Assembly (NCBI GenBank): GCA_027382625.1
Contig: JAJKFJ010021234.1
Coordinates: 1 to 64,000 of the forward strand
DNA: 64,000 nucleotides
Reading direction: 5' to 3'
DNA from: Tetmemena sp. SeJ-2015
Taxonomy: Eukaryota; Ciliophora; Spirotrichea; Sporadotrichida; Oxytrichidae
Below the pieces are notes generated by a model that saw only the letters and a list, made by a program, of their open reading frames with translations, made no database searches and was not told the DNA's origin. Below, piece by piece: positions 38,984 to 52,100 of this stretch (positions are counted from its first letter, which is position 1; every line of letters begins with the position of its first letter). The position numbers and the translations under genes were made by a program.

Positions 38984-39360
38984 ATCATCCTAATTTTTAA
39001 TTCATTTATTGCTTATCAAATTAAGCTTTATATCCAATATCTATTTATATTAGTTGTATTTAATTTTTAAAAAATAAAATGATCAAAGAGATTAATTTAA
39101 AACTTTAATTTCAATCTTAAAAAGGGATAAAATTTAATTTTAATTAAATTTATTTTAAAATTTTATTTCATCAATATTTTTATCTTAATATAAATAAATG
39201 AGTCCTTGAATAAACGAAAAATATTTATCTCTAATTTAAAATGACGCTATTCTTTAATTCAAAAAATTTCTACAACTAAAAAATGTGATAGAAAGTTTAA
39301 ATATTGTGATAAAAATATAATTTTTAATGATGAGAGGTTTCTCTACACAGTTAAACTCTA
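38984..39360. other. Intergenic after unit 3
   Basis: It is AT-rich with nothing supported. Confidence 0.4.
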
Positions 39361-39621
39361 AAACTTACTAGAGAAGTAGGGATACTTCTGAAGCTGCTCA
39401 AACCATTCGTCGCTGATAACTATTCCTTGCTTCTTTGGGTCGTTCTCCTCTATTTAGAATCTCTTTCTGTGTGCATCTTCAATGATCTCTTTGAGGTACT
39501 CTGCACGTACAGTAGCAAGAACGCCAAAGAAGAACCTTCGTTCTGGCAACTTGTTTGAGAGTTGTTCCTTGTTAGGAAGGAATAGAGCAACCTCCGGATC
39601 TCCCATCGCATCGTCATACAT
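39361..39621 (-). CDS. Isolated coding island, hypothetical protein fragment
   Basis: The minus strand from 39621 reads MYDDAMGDPEVALFLPNKEQ, LSNKLPERRFFFGVLATVRA, EYLKEIIEDAHRKRF and then, with TAG as Gln, QIEENDPKKQGIVISDEWFE and QLQKYPYFSSK. GC content is close to half, against about a quarter around it, so this is clearly conserved coding sequence. Both ends fall abruptly into AT-rich DNA without a stop at a natural place; the frame also continues upstream of the ATG for a few residues (SVTN). It is best read as one MDS, or a small cluster, of a gene whose other segments lie elsewhere, or as a pseudogene fragment. No family is recognised. Confidence 0.55.
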
Positions 39622-40175
39622 ATTAGTGACTGAGTAATTAAATTTATAATAGCAAAATAGCAATTGAATAAAATTGACAGATATATAAATTAAATAGAAA
39701 GCTTAATATCATCTGTTCGGACCCGATTTCAAAAATCTCTTAATTTTTTAATATAGAGGATAAAGAAGGATTAACTTTAGTTTTAACATATCGCTAGTAC
39801 TAGCAGTGTACCTAAGAAGCCAAATTATTGCTAAAAACAATTATAATTAATCAGTATTTACTTAATTACTATTTAAGTATAATATGTTTTGCTCCAATAC
39901 TCTGTGTATCATGTAATCTTCATTCTTGAATTAAAAAAAAAGATAGTTAAACATAGAAAATTATATTTTTTTCTTAGCTAAAAATTGAAAATCGGAGCTA
40001 AAACTATAATAATATTTTTAGATGTGCTGTTAATCTAAGACAAACATTTCAATTGAAAAATGCTTTAGTGTCTCAATCAAAAAAGAGAGTTTTATTTAAT
40101 TATCCAATTTTATAATAATAACTTAAAAGTAACTCATTAAGTAATCAGCTTAAATATTTTATTTTAATTAAAAAT
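39622..40175. other. Intergenic before unit 4
   Basis: It is AT-rich and no feature is supported. Confidence 0.4.
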
Positions 40176-43100
40176 ATGGGAAGTTCTTGCAACTCAGACA
40201 GACGTTTAAGATAAAGTTAAATTATTTCCTCGATTGTTGTCATGGCTCTTTTGATTGACGTAAGTTTTATGGAAATCTTTTAAAATATAATTTCATAAAG
40301 ATCAATATTTTTGTATTCTTTTTTTACTAATTTTAATTTAAAGTCTTTAAAAATTAAATTAATTATATTAATTTTATGGAGGATAATGTAGAATGAATCT
40401 AATGATGGCCCATAAGCATTTACCTTTCTAATTATATTTCTGATATTTCTTAGTAATAAGATTTTTAAATCATGCATATTAATTTAGCTCAAAAGAGAAC
40501 TATTTGTTATATGTTTTTTTGAAAACGCACTCTAAATTATAAATTGGTGATATCCCTTCTCAAGAGAGAATTTATAAAAGTATAAGTTTGAATTAATCTT
40601 TTTGCAATATTTAGTAGCTAACAGAAAAAGCCAAAGCTAATACCAATTAATTTATTTAGAAACTATACAAGCAGATATTATAATTTAGTCTTTTTACATT
40701 TAATTTGTGAGCTAGAATTTATTTAACGAATAAAACTCAAATTTTATTAAGAAGAAATTAAACCATTAATCTACTATTTATAATCTTATTTTTAATTTTA
40801 AGGTTAAATGAAATTCGATAGTAAACTTACCTACCTTGTTTAGATGGCTTTGGGTACGCATGCTATAAGTAAAACCAATTTCCAAGATTTTATGGATTGG
40901 AGGATAATTTAACAGACCTGATCTCTAACCAAATTGATATTTATTTTTATTGTTTATTGTTACTCCTGATAACAGCGAAATCAATGTTTATTTATTTTTA
41001 TGTAGTAGTCCAAGAGCAATCTGGCTAAGGGGATATGTATTTCGGAGGGTCTTTAAACAACAGAGCAATCAATATAAATTATTCATGAAAATCATAAATA
41101 AATTTTATTATTTAATGTAAATGCTAGGAAAGATAATTAACTTATAATATTGCTTTTTTATAAAATTAGAGCAATATCTTTTTTTAATAGAAATATACTT
41201 AATCTAATTCTATATTTTATAGTTGCTTTTAATTTGTTTCAAAATCTTTTTACTTATTAACTTTAAAAATTATTTTAAATTAATATTTTTGATCAATACA
41301 ACGTTTTTATCTATTGGATTAATACTTATACAATTGGTAATATAAAATCCAGTTTTAAATATTTGCATATAGAGAATTACAGTCTCTTCTCAATTATGTA
41401 ACTGGCAATATTAGAAATATAAATTATCTCAAGATAAGTTAATTTTAGCGATAAAAATTAATAATTATTTGGAATAAATAAAATGATAAGTATTTATACA
41501 AATAATAATTTCTTAGCCGAAATTCTGAGAAATAATAAATAAAATAAATTATTTTACAATTTACTTCAGTTAAAATTACTAAAATTAACTTATCTCTTTT
41601 AACATAATATTTTTCATCATACTTATTTCCTCTCTTAATTAAGTTAAAATTATTACCTTATTCATAAATATAGAAGTTGATATATTAATACCACCAAATT
41701 CGATTTACTTTGGAGTACTAATTAGGATTTCATCATCATACTAAATTCTTTTTAAAAGACTTGTTAAATTAATTTATCAGAGGGCGAAGTAAGTTAAGGA
41801 AAGTTCTTCTTAAGAATAAGCAATATTAATTTTTGAACTTATCTCAATTTTAAGGCGATATCCTGATTAATTTAATAGCAAGTATTTTATGGATGGTTTA
41901 AATCTGATACCGGCAGACCCAAAGACGGAGGATTTATGATATTATAATTAAATTTATTTAAAAGTAGCAATACTTCTAATTTCTATTTTAAATTTGATAT
42001 TTTAGTTTTAAATTAAAGGCTTGGTCTTGCTATTAAACATATCTTAAATAATATTTTATTTGATAAAAATTTGCCTTAAATATTTGAGTATTTTAAAGCA
42101 TATTATAAAATATTAGAATCATTAGATTTTCATTTATTGGAGTCATTGTGAAAGTCTGAAAAAAAATTATTTGTATAAAGCTTATAATAAATAAGAATAT
42201 TTTCTGAAGGAGTAACATATCTCACTATAAAGACTATTACATAATATTTTTTAATTTAATTATAATTCTTACTAAAATATACAGTGTTTTTAAAACAGTT
42301 TTCATGTGTAATTATTTTATTTTTATTAGAGATTTATGAAGGGAAACAATTTGCAGAAATTACCAAACTATAGATTCTTAAGGAATATGATCGCATTTAA
42401 CTGCTATTTATTTAATTTCCTGCCAAAACAACCTCTATATAGCTTATTAGTAAATTTAATTAAATTTATATTTCTAATAAATATATTAAATAAATTCTGG
42501 ATTCTTTGAGTTTGGTTAATTTAGGGACTATAAACTTATAAGAAGTTTTGTTTATAACTAACTAATAAGAAGTAAAAACAGCAATATATTTTTTTCTAGA
42601 GGAAAATATAAAATTTGATAAAATAGATTCTTTGGTTTAAAAGAAGAACGTATATTTAAATTTACTTAAAGCTATAAAACTTTTGCTTTAATACGGAATA
42701 AAATTATTTCTCAATATTATCCTAATTATGAAAGAGTAGTAGAATTCACTCAACTTATTAAATCGAAGATTTTAATAAATTATAGAAATAATAATGGAAT
42801 GAAGGAAACATTTTATTTTTGTGAAATAATTATTTTCAATAAAATTTTGTAAAGGTTAGACACCTTTAAATTTTAAAATATTTTTTTTAATTTAAGTTTT
42901 TCCTTTAATACCAGTTAAACAATCAAGGATGGAGAATTCAATACCGATTATTTAATAGAGTATACTGCAATATAATATGCAATAATTAATTTATAAAATA
43001 ATTTTATTAAAAGACACCTATTTATTATAGAAATAATTTAAATCCAATTATATTTTAATATTATCCTTTTTATTTAATGAAAATTAAAACGATAAACTAC

Positions 43101-46100
43101 TATCGTAGACTATAGCTTTAAATAATCTATAAAATTTAACTTAGAGGCTGTTGAAATTTATTTTTTTTATAATGAAATATTTGATTTAATTTGAATTAAT
43201 GATGATAATTAGTATTTCACTTTTAATCTACAAAACCAAGATTATATAATTTAATATAGAAGATCGGGCAATAAATAATTCTATTTTCAGTATCTTGTAG
43301 AGATGAATGAAAATATCAAATTATTGAATATCAAACTATGTAAAATTGAAAAAAGTGTAATGTGATTGAGATTTTTATTCGTATTATAAAACTCCGCTTA
43401 TTTATTTTGCTGCACGGTTTTTTAATTTAATATGAAGTATATTTGGAAGTGAAATACGCAGATAATTCAGTTGATTTCTTCATAAGTTCTATGACACCAT
43501 CAAACTAAACTATTAAGTTTAGTTAGTTTAATATAGTTCATAATTGAAAAAAGAATAAATTACAAATAAAATTAAAATGGAATCAAGGGGAGACAGTTGA
43601 AGTTTTTCTAATGCCATTCCAATAATTACCAAGCTATAATAAAAAATTCTTTAACTTATTTTTGGTTAGAATTCACTTACTTTATAATTAATTGTAAGCA
43701 GAAAAGATACGGCAATGATGAAGATGAGATGTGAGATCAATATATATTACTGCTGAGAAGTCCAGTAAATATAATCAAAGAAAAAAAATCAAATAAATTT
43801 TCTTATTGACTTTCGAGCAAGCAGCACATCGGGGAAAGATTCTAATAATTTATTAACAACAATTTTGATGATCACTTTTCTTTATATATTTTACAGATTT
43901 ATTTAAATTCTAAATTTATATTTTTAAAGGGTTTTTCTTTTATTAATAAATAATGATTTTTATCATCTTAAATTTTAAGTTGTGAGCATAATGGTGAGTA
44001 ATAAATCAAGAATATACTTTTAATTTTTGTCTTGGAGTATTTATATCAATTTATTATCTTAAATATGGTTAAGATATGCTTATTAATTAATTATTTAATT
44101 CGCTTTACTTCTTTTTGTCATTATATATTTCCTTTTAGCTTAATTAGTTTAGAATAGTATTAAATAAATAAATTTATTAATAATATAATACTGGGATTTA
44201 TAATTTATTTTTTTAAATTGCTTTATAATTTTTTACTAGATATTTATATAATGAATCAAGAGTTTGGGGATGTGCAACATATATTGCTAATTATTTTTTT
44301 AAAAATAATTTTAAATACCTTTTCCTTACCTCTTTTAGAAACTAATATCTCTCCTATTCATTTAGATAATTTTGATTTATTATTTATTATTTTTATTTAA
44401 TCACAATTTGATATATTTAAATATTGGTGGTAGTTATGTAAACTAGAATAACATAAAATTATATTATTTATATTTGATTGTTAAGAATGGTGAAAATAGT
44501 ATCTTTGTGGGAAATATTTCAACACATCTAATTATTTATTAAAATTGAAAACATAAAAATATTTTAAGAATTTAATTCGTAAAAAAATTAATCTTTCTGT
44601 TACTTATACTGCAGGAATTTCACTTGCTTCTTGTTCAGATTGTGTTGATTTGTCAGTTTATTCCTTAGCTCATATATAAGCAAGCAAAGTTGCTGGCTGC
44701 TTAAGCTATTTTATTTTTATAATTATTAATTATTTTACCAAAAGAGAATTTTAAAGAATATATACTATTTTTATGTTAAGCAACGAATATAGCACAGAAT
44801 TTGCTGAGAAAGAGTCAAAATAATAAGTTAGGGTTTAAAATCATTTAGATATCTGATAATCAATTGATCTGCAGATTTTTATATTTCAAATAAATTTTGA
44901 TGCTATTATCTTCGAATTTCAATAATAGAATTAGTTCAGGCTTATCATGCGCACAATAGTTTAAATATAAAGGTAAGGAAATTATAAAAAATATCTCAAT
45001 TTTATAAATGTACTGAAAAGTGCAATAAAATAGAAGAAATAAAGTTGCTTATCGAAATATAAAATAATTATTTAAATCGAAATAATTCTACAGCTTTAAA
45101 TTACAGATTTTAATTTGCTCTCAATGATCCATTAAATTTTAAATTATAAACAACACAAAATGTGAAATCAGCATTTGGATATGTAGTAACAGACATAAAC
45201 TTTAGCAATAAAATAGTTCCATAAGTTTTTTTATTTTTAATTTAAATGAAGCAAATTAATTTGAAGCTTACTATACCATAGCTAAAATGATAGAGATGTA
45301 TTTAAGTTTTTAATTTTTAAGTTTCTGTTTACAGACACCGTAACCAAATATTTACATTTTCATATTATTGAAAGCTTAAAATTGAAAAAGTGCTCAGTTT
45401 CAAACTCTTTCAAAATAAATATCTTTGGTTGCTAGAGGGAAAAGAAAATACGAGGACCTAGAAAATAAAATCTTTAATTTTATAGAACACTTCAATATAT
45501 CAAAGTGAGAGAGAGAGAGAGAGTATTTTTTTAAAAGTTATTTTTATAAGAAAATTATTTATCTAAGAGAAGCAAAAAAATTGAAAATAATATACCTAAT
45601 AACTTTATAAGAATTCGAGACATCATATAATTTTAAAGTTAGAATCTTTATAGTTAATTTTTTCCAAACAGCCAATACTGCGTTGGAGTGGCTGCTTATA
45701 AAAACTAATCAGTGGATATCTTTATATAGCATGATACTACTGATAGCTCAGCAAGATATATTTTTTTTTGATACTTCATGAAGCTTACTCCCACGAATTT
45801 GTTTCTAACACCCAGACAAAATAAGTCTTTCAGATATTTTATTTATTTTTAAAGATTAGGAGGTTCGAAGGTTTAAAGCCAAAATTTTTTGGGTTTTAAA
45901 AATATTAAAAAATTTTTTTTTAAAAAATTTTAAAAATTTTTTAAAATTAGCTTAAGTTTTAAAAATTTTTTTTTTAAAAAACTAAATTTGCATTAAAGTC
46001 AATTGTCTGATAATTTCAAATTAGGAAATTAATTTCTTGATATGTATATAAATTTACTCTGCTTTTCAAAGAGAAAGAATATTTTTTAGTGGAAAGTTTA

Positions 46101-49100
46101 AGACGCCCAATCTAGCTTACTCCAAAGGTTTCATGTATTCTTATGGAGATCCTAATTTATAATTTATAATTTATATTTCAATAACTTTTAATTACTAGAG
46201 CTATTCTCTTGGAGATAGTATATTAATTTAGTATGTAATTACAGTTATTAAATTTATTTCTTATAAATAATTAAAAATAATAACACTTATGTGAAAAAAA
46301 TAAAAAAGCTTTATTTCATAAATATTTGATTGTAAATTTGCTTAAAACATTTTTTGTGTATATAATTGTGAGATTTTAGTGAGCCTGTGACTCAACTATC
46401 TATAAATTAGTTGACTAGGATTACTCCCTCAAGTGGTTTAATGATATATGATGTCACTTCAGCTTCAGCAACTGCAAATGAAGCAGGAGACTAGTTTAAT
46501 TTCTACTATAATTACGCAATGGATGGAAGGGATTTAAATATTTTTAATCATTGATATATTTGCTTTAGAGATTGCAGAAGCCAAGAATATTATATTGCTA
46601 ATCAAATCAGGATCTACAAAATTTTAAAGTTATTTTTTATTAAATTAATTCAAAGAAAATAAGCAAAAAAATTCATTTAGATTATTCTATTTAGTACTTT
46701 AATAATTAAATAATTTTAGCAATAATATTCTAGTTATGATCAAATAATATTTTTAAATCATTATCTTAAGATTACCTTTTAAAATAATTATATCTGAAAT
46801 AAAATTGTGAATGATATATTTTTATAGGATTTACCCATACACATAAAACAAAACAATTTTCAGAGAAAATCCTGATAAAAAGAATGCAGTTTGCTTCATA
46901 GGAAATATATTATAATTATTTAGGGTATGAGTGCTAGGCTTACATTGGAATTTTGACAATGGACCATTGTGACGAAGAATATATAAATTAAGCGAATTAT
47001 TTTTGAAGGCATAAATAACAAATTTTAGTCCATTTCTTTTAAACAAGGGACAAAATGCTCTAATGAAATTATGAGTTTTTAAAAATGTATATTATAGTTC
47101 GAGTCTACTGTAGGGGAGCCCTTACTTAATGCCATATAACTTGACAATTATATTCACCCCTTCTTATATTTTAATACTTCCAGCATATTTGCAAACGCCT
47201 ATTTCAGAGTAAAAATTAAATATCTCTTATGGATTAATATTCCTTTATCTAGCAATAATTAAGCTATACTTATAGAATGGGATTTATTTAAACTTTGGAA
47301 GTTGATAACTCAAAATCAAGACTTTATACATCTGGAACATTTTTTTAGGACTGAAGAAGAGGGGAGAGGAGGGGTGTTAAATTATTAATACAAGTATATT
47401 AAAGTAGAACCCTTCATTCAATTTTAATTAATCTCCAACCATGAGTTTCCACCTTTTTAAGTAATTAATTAGTCTTCATTAAATTATAGCATGAGGAACT
47501 TCTTCTTTCACTGTAAAATATTTTTATTTTATTAAATTTAACTATTTAAAGCTTTTTAAATTTAACTAAATTTGCTCCATTTATTCAGTATTTGACATGA
47601 ATTATGATGTTCCTGGCCCATATGGATTGAGTGCTTCTTTTTCTTTGAAAATTTGGAACAAATGCACTTACATGAACATCAATCACTACCCCATTTATCA
47701 ATTCAATCCAGATCTATTTGAGTTAGTAGTTACCAAATTTATAATATTTTTTAAAATTTGGGGAAGGAAAAAGTATAAATTTCCCAAATTTTTTTACAAA
47801 TTACCCCAAAGCAATTTTCTATTCAAAAAAATTTTATTAATTCTTTTAATAACTTAAATTTAAATAAAGAATTATTTTCAATTGATCAATATCTTTGCAG
47901 CAAAAATAACTTACACTAAGTAAAAATCTTCCCCAAATTTGGCTTGAGTAGAGCAAAGTTCAGACAAAAAGAAATGGTTTTTAGTTTTTTACACGAATAC
48001 ATTTACAAATATATTTGAATAAGAAGTAGGACGTTGGAAACTATATGGCAACTGTAAATGTAATGTTTTAGTAGTATGGAGTTCCTGTTGCTAACTATAC
48101 TTTTTATTTTCCTTTTAAGGTCAAAGTCACAATTTATAAAATAGAATAGATCTAATATTTCCAAGTTGGAAATATTGCACCTGTTTTCTTGAGAAAAATT
48201 CAAAATCAAACGTTTTTAAATCAAACTTTTTCAAGAGAAAATATTTATTTCTTTATAATTAAAAAATTTTAAATTTTAATTTTATAAAGTTTAATGAATA
48301 ATAGAAAAGGGGTCTTTTGAATTTTATGCAATTTTTTTAGTTTCTGACAGAATCTTCATCTCTCAGAAAATAAAACTTAAACATTATGGCTATTAAATAG
48401 CTGGTGTTTAAGCCAGACAAATCAATGATAGGAGTTTATAAAATAGTGTTGACCTTGTAAGATAATCATCCTTTACAAAAATATAAACAAAATATTTATC
48501 CTTTCAATCCTCTTAAAACTGAATACAATTTCTACTTGCATGTGGTTTCTGGAATAAATATAGTTGCTCCTGAGATCTCTGATGAAGAATAACTCTCACT
48601 CAACACTACATTTTAAATAGATAAATAATTAAAAGTATTTCTGAGTGGAGGCATCCGCGCTAAAATTAGGAGTATAGACTATAAGGGATATATGACTATT
48701 GTTTTCGATACTAATCTCCGCATTCCCAAAAACTACACTACTAGAATATAAATGCAAAATATAAAAAGAATGAAGATATGAATAAAAAGTATATTGATAT
48801 AAAATAGTTAAGTTTAAAAATTGAAATAATTATCTCTAGAGGCTCCTAAATGAAGTATTTCAAATATAAATATGTCTAAAGAACGAAAAAAACAAATTGA
48901 TTTAAATCCAAAAGAAAAGAGGATAAAAAATTAAGATTTTCATTTTTGCATCATATTATGTATTTTTATGGTTTAGAATGAATTAATCCATGGAGATTAA
49001 TTTGAATTATAAATTAAATTAAGATATCTATAATTCAAAACGGTATTATAAGCCCAGCCTCGATTTTGAAATTTTTTTTTGTATTTTCTTTTGTAAAACC

Positions 49101-52100
49101 AAAACTAAAGAGGAAAAAGCTAAGACCATCATCCTCATCGTTGGTAATGAAAAGTGCTTCTAGTAGGTCAAAGTATTGCTTTAAAATGTAAATTTAATAA
49201 GTTTTTTTTCCTCACCAATTATTGGTTCCATCTCTTGAACTTTACTAACTCACTGTTTTCAAACTCAATCTATGCAGTGGTGTAAGAACTAAAAACTGGT
49301 TTGTTACTTTAAAAGCTTAGTTTTTACTCAACAATCCAAAATCAGAGATAATTGTACTATATTAAGCATAGTCTTAACTATAGCATAGCTTTCATGTCAA
49401 GCAATAAAATTTCTCTATATCTCTCTTTTAAAATTGAATATTTTTATATACTTTTCCAAACCCTTAAAATGTTTCACTCTTATACGTAAGAATTATCTCA
49501 TTACTTTATTTATAGGTTTGGGATATGGTTTATGTTAGATTTGTATAGAACTATTTAAAGTTAAGAAAACCTCATTAAATTTGAGAATATATATTTCTTT
49601 ATCAGTGCAAACAAGCTAGTGATAATTAAGTAGAACTTAGAAATTTCAAAAGTAGTTCAACCTCAGCTTTCTCAGTGTAAGAGTAACCAGCTAATTTAAC
49701 TTCCTTTAGCTTAATAGAGCACTATCATGTCAATCAAGATAAATTATTCGTTTGATTAATATTTCTATCCAAAATTATGAATGGTGGATACTTCAGGGAA
49801 GTCTTTTGAAATAGTGATGGGTGGGAATATCTTGATTTCAGTTCTTATGTAATGACTTTCCTAATTTTTAAGTATGAAATAGGAGTTAGAGTCTTTAGTA
49901 CTTGTGGGGCATGATAAGTTCTTTCCAATTGATAACTCATCTCCCAATGATGAATATCATCTTGCCTCCAAATGCAAGATTCTTTTACTTTTTCCTTATC
50001 TCAGTTTCAAACTTCCAGTTCTTCAAATCAAAACATTCTAAATTTAATGAATTCAATGTGGATGACATTACTGATTAAGTTTACGATTTTAACGAATACG
50101 ATGATGATCCCCAGAATGATTAGTTCGATTTTGCAGGCTACTAGTCAACAAACTCAATTAAGAACCTTGGATTAAATTAATAAATACAATCAGTAATTAA
50201 CTGATTGCTTTACTACTTTACTATTTTGGTAGCTACTTCCCTTTTATTTGGAATGATACTGAACATGCCTAAATTCTTAAAGTAAGAAATAGTTGATAAT
50301 GACTTTGTAGATGGAAAGATCTTCAAGGCCGATTAAATTTATTTAATAGAGATTTCGAGACACGTTTCACTATAACTTGATTTTAAGATTCATCCTTGAA
50401 TCTTTAATTTTATAAATATTTTTAATCTTACCTCGAACTTACCTTATGCTCTCTTATTAACTTAAACGCACTACGAATACAATTAGTATATTTTTTAGAT
50501 GGAGATCTTTCTGGTACTGCGTTTGCTGTAATTGGTACTACTGTCTGCATCCTATGCATTCCTATTTTCTCTCTTTTTATATAGCATATCAATTTAATTA
50601 ATTTATCTTATTGTACACTTAATGTTCATTTAAGACAGGTATCATTTCACATAGTTCAAGAAAACTTAAGTGGTTACTCTCGTTGAAGAATTAGATAAAT
50701 ATAATTTAGAAATTTATATATTTTAATTTAAATGAGCTTTTGTTTATTAGGAGTGTAATTAAAGCAAATTTCTGGATTATATAGCAATAATAAAAAACTT
50801 TATTATAAATATTATTGCTCTAATTTATGAATTGTTTATTTTAATATACATTTATTTGTGGTATATAGATGTTGAGAAGGCTTTTGTATTCTTTGATAAT
50901 GATATTCCTGGATGAAAATGAGGGAGTGCAGATATCGTTGCAAGTACTGCTCTCAATTTCAAATATCATTTACATATTGAAGTGCAAGCCTTATTTACTG
51001 AAAAACAGAAATTATCTTGAAATCTTCAATGAATCTATTTATAAATCCAAAAATTATTTTTTTGAAGGGGCTTTTCTAATAACTTGCTATAGCTATTACA
51101 TATTCACTGATGCAAACAATTTAGATTTCAATTTATTTTACTGTATGGGATGGTTACCAATTGTTTTGACTATGCTTTACTTACTTGTAAACTTCACTAT
51201 TTTAATAGCTTGCCTTCTCTAGCCAATACTTTTGAGGTATTCTAATTTAATCAGGAGACTTTTTAAAAAGTTTTAAACATTATAAAAGGCAATTAAGAAA
51301 TCACCTGCATGATATAAATAAAGAATTTGAGTAGCAATAAACCCTTTTTCATAGGTATGGCTACTCATCGTCATCGTTGCTACCAAATTAATTTTTATAT
51401 CACAACCTCACTTAAAAAAGGGGAGAAAATAGATTGGTATTCTCCTTCTTCTTCTATCAGTTTTAATTTCAAGGTTATTTTATTTTCACTAACAAAAAGG
51501 TAAAAGTTTCATCATCAAATCTTAATAAGGCCTAAAAAGTCTCTTTTAAAGGAGACATATTTTAATATTTTCTTTTGAAATTTTGAAGGTTTTCCTGTTA
51601 TGCTTTTAATTTTTCTAACTCTCTCTCTCTCTTTTTCATGAAAGGCTTAAACAGTTTATTTACGTATTGCTTTGCTAGATAACGAGAAAAATTTTCACGA
51701 AGCTTGTAAGATACTTAGATTTATTTAAATTTTATCCCTTGGTTTCATATATGTGGTTATCTTCTATGATTTAATAATTTTAAAAAGAGAAAATTCGCAT
51801 ATTTCAAAAATATGATAACTATAAATGCGAGCACTTCTTAAATTATTGATGTCACCCATAGTAATCAAAATAAAAAAAAAGAAAATATAAATCTATAGTT
51901 TGAATAATCATATAGGGATAAAAGCAAAAACTAACTTGCATTTGCAGACCAAACATTTGAAAAGGTAATATTAATTTGCACAAACGATTTAAAATGGGAA
52001 GCAACCAACAAATTATACGAATGATAATAACATAGTATAACCAGGACGGCTTTGATGAACTTTTTTATTAATTATGATTCCTCTTTAAAAATTTTAATAA

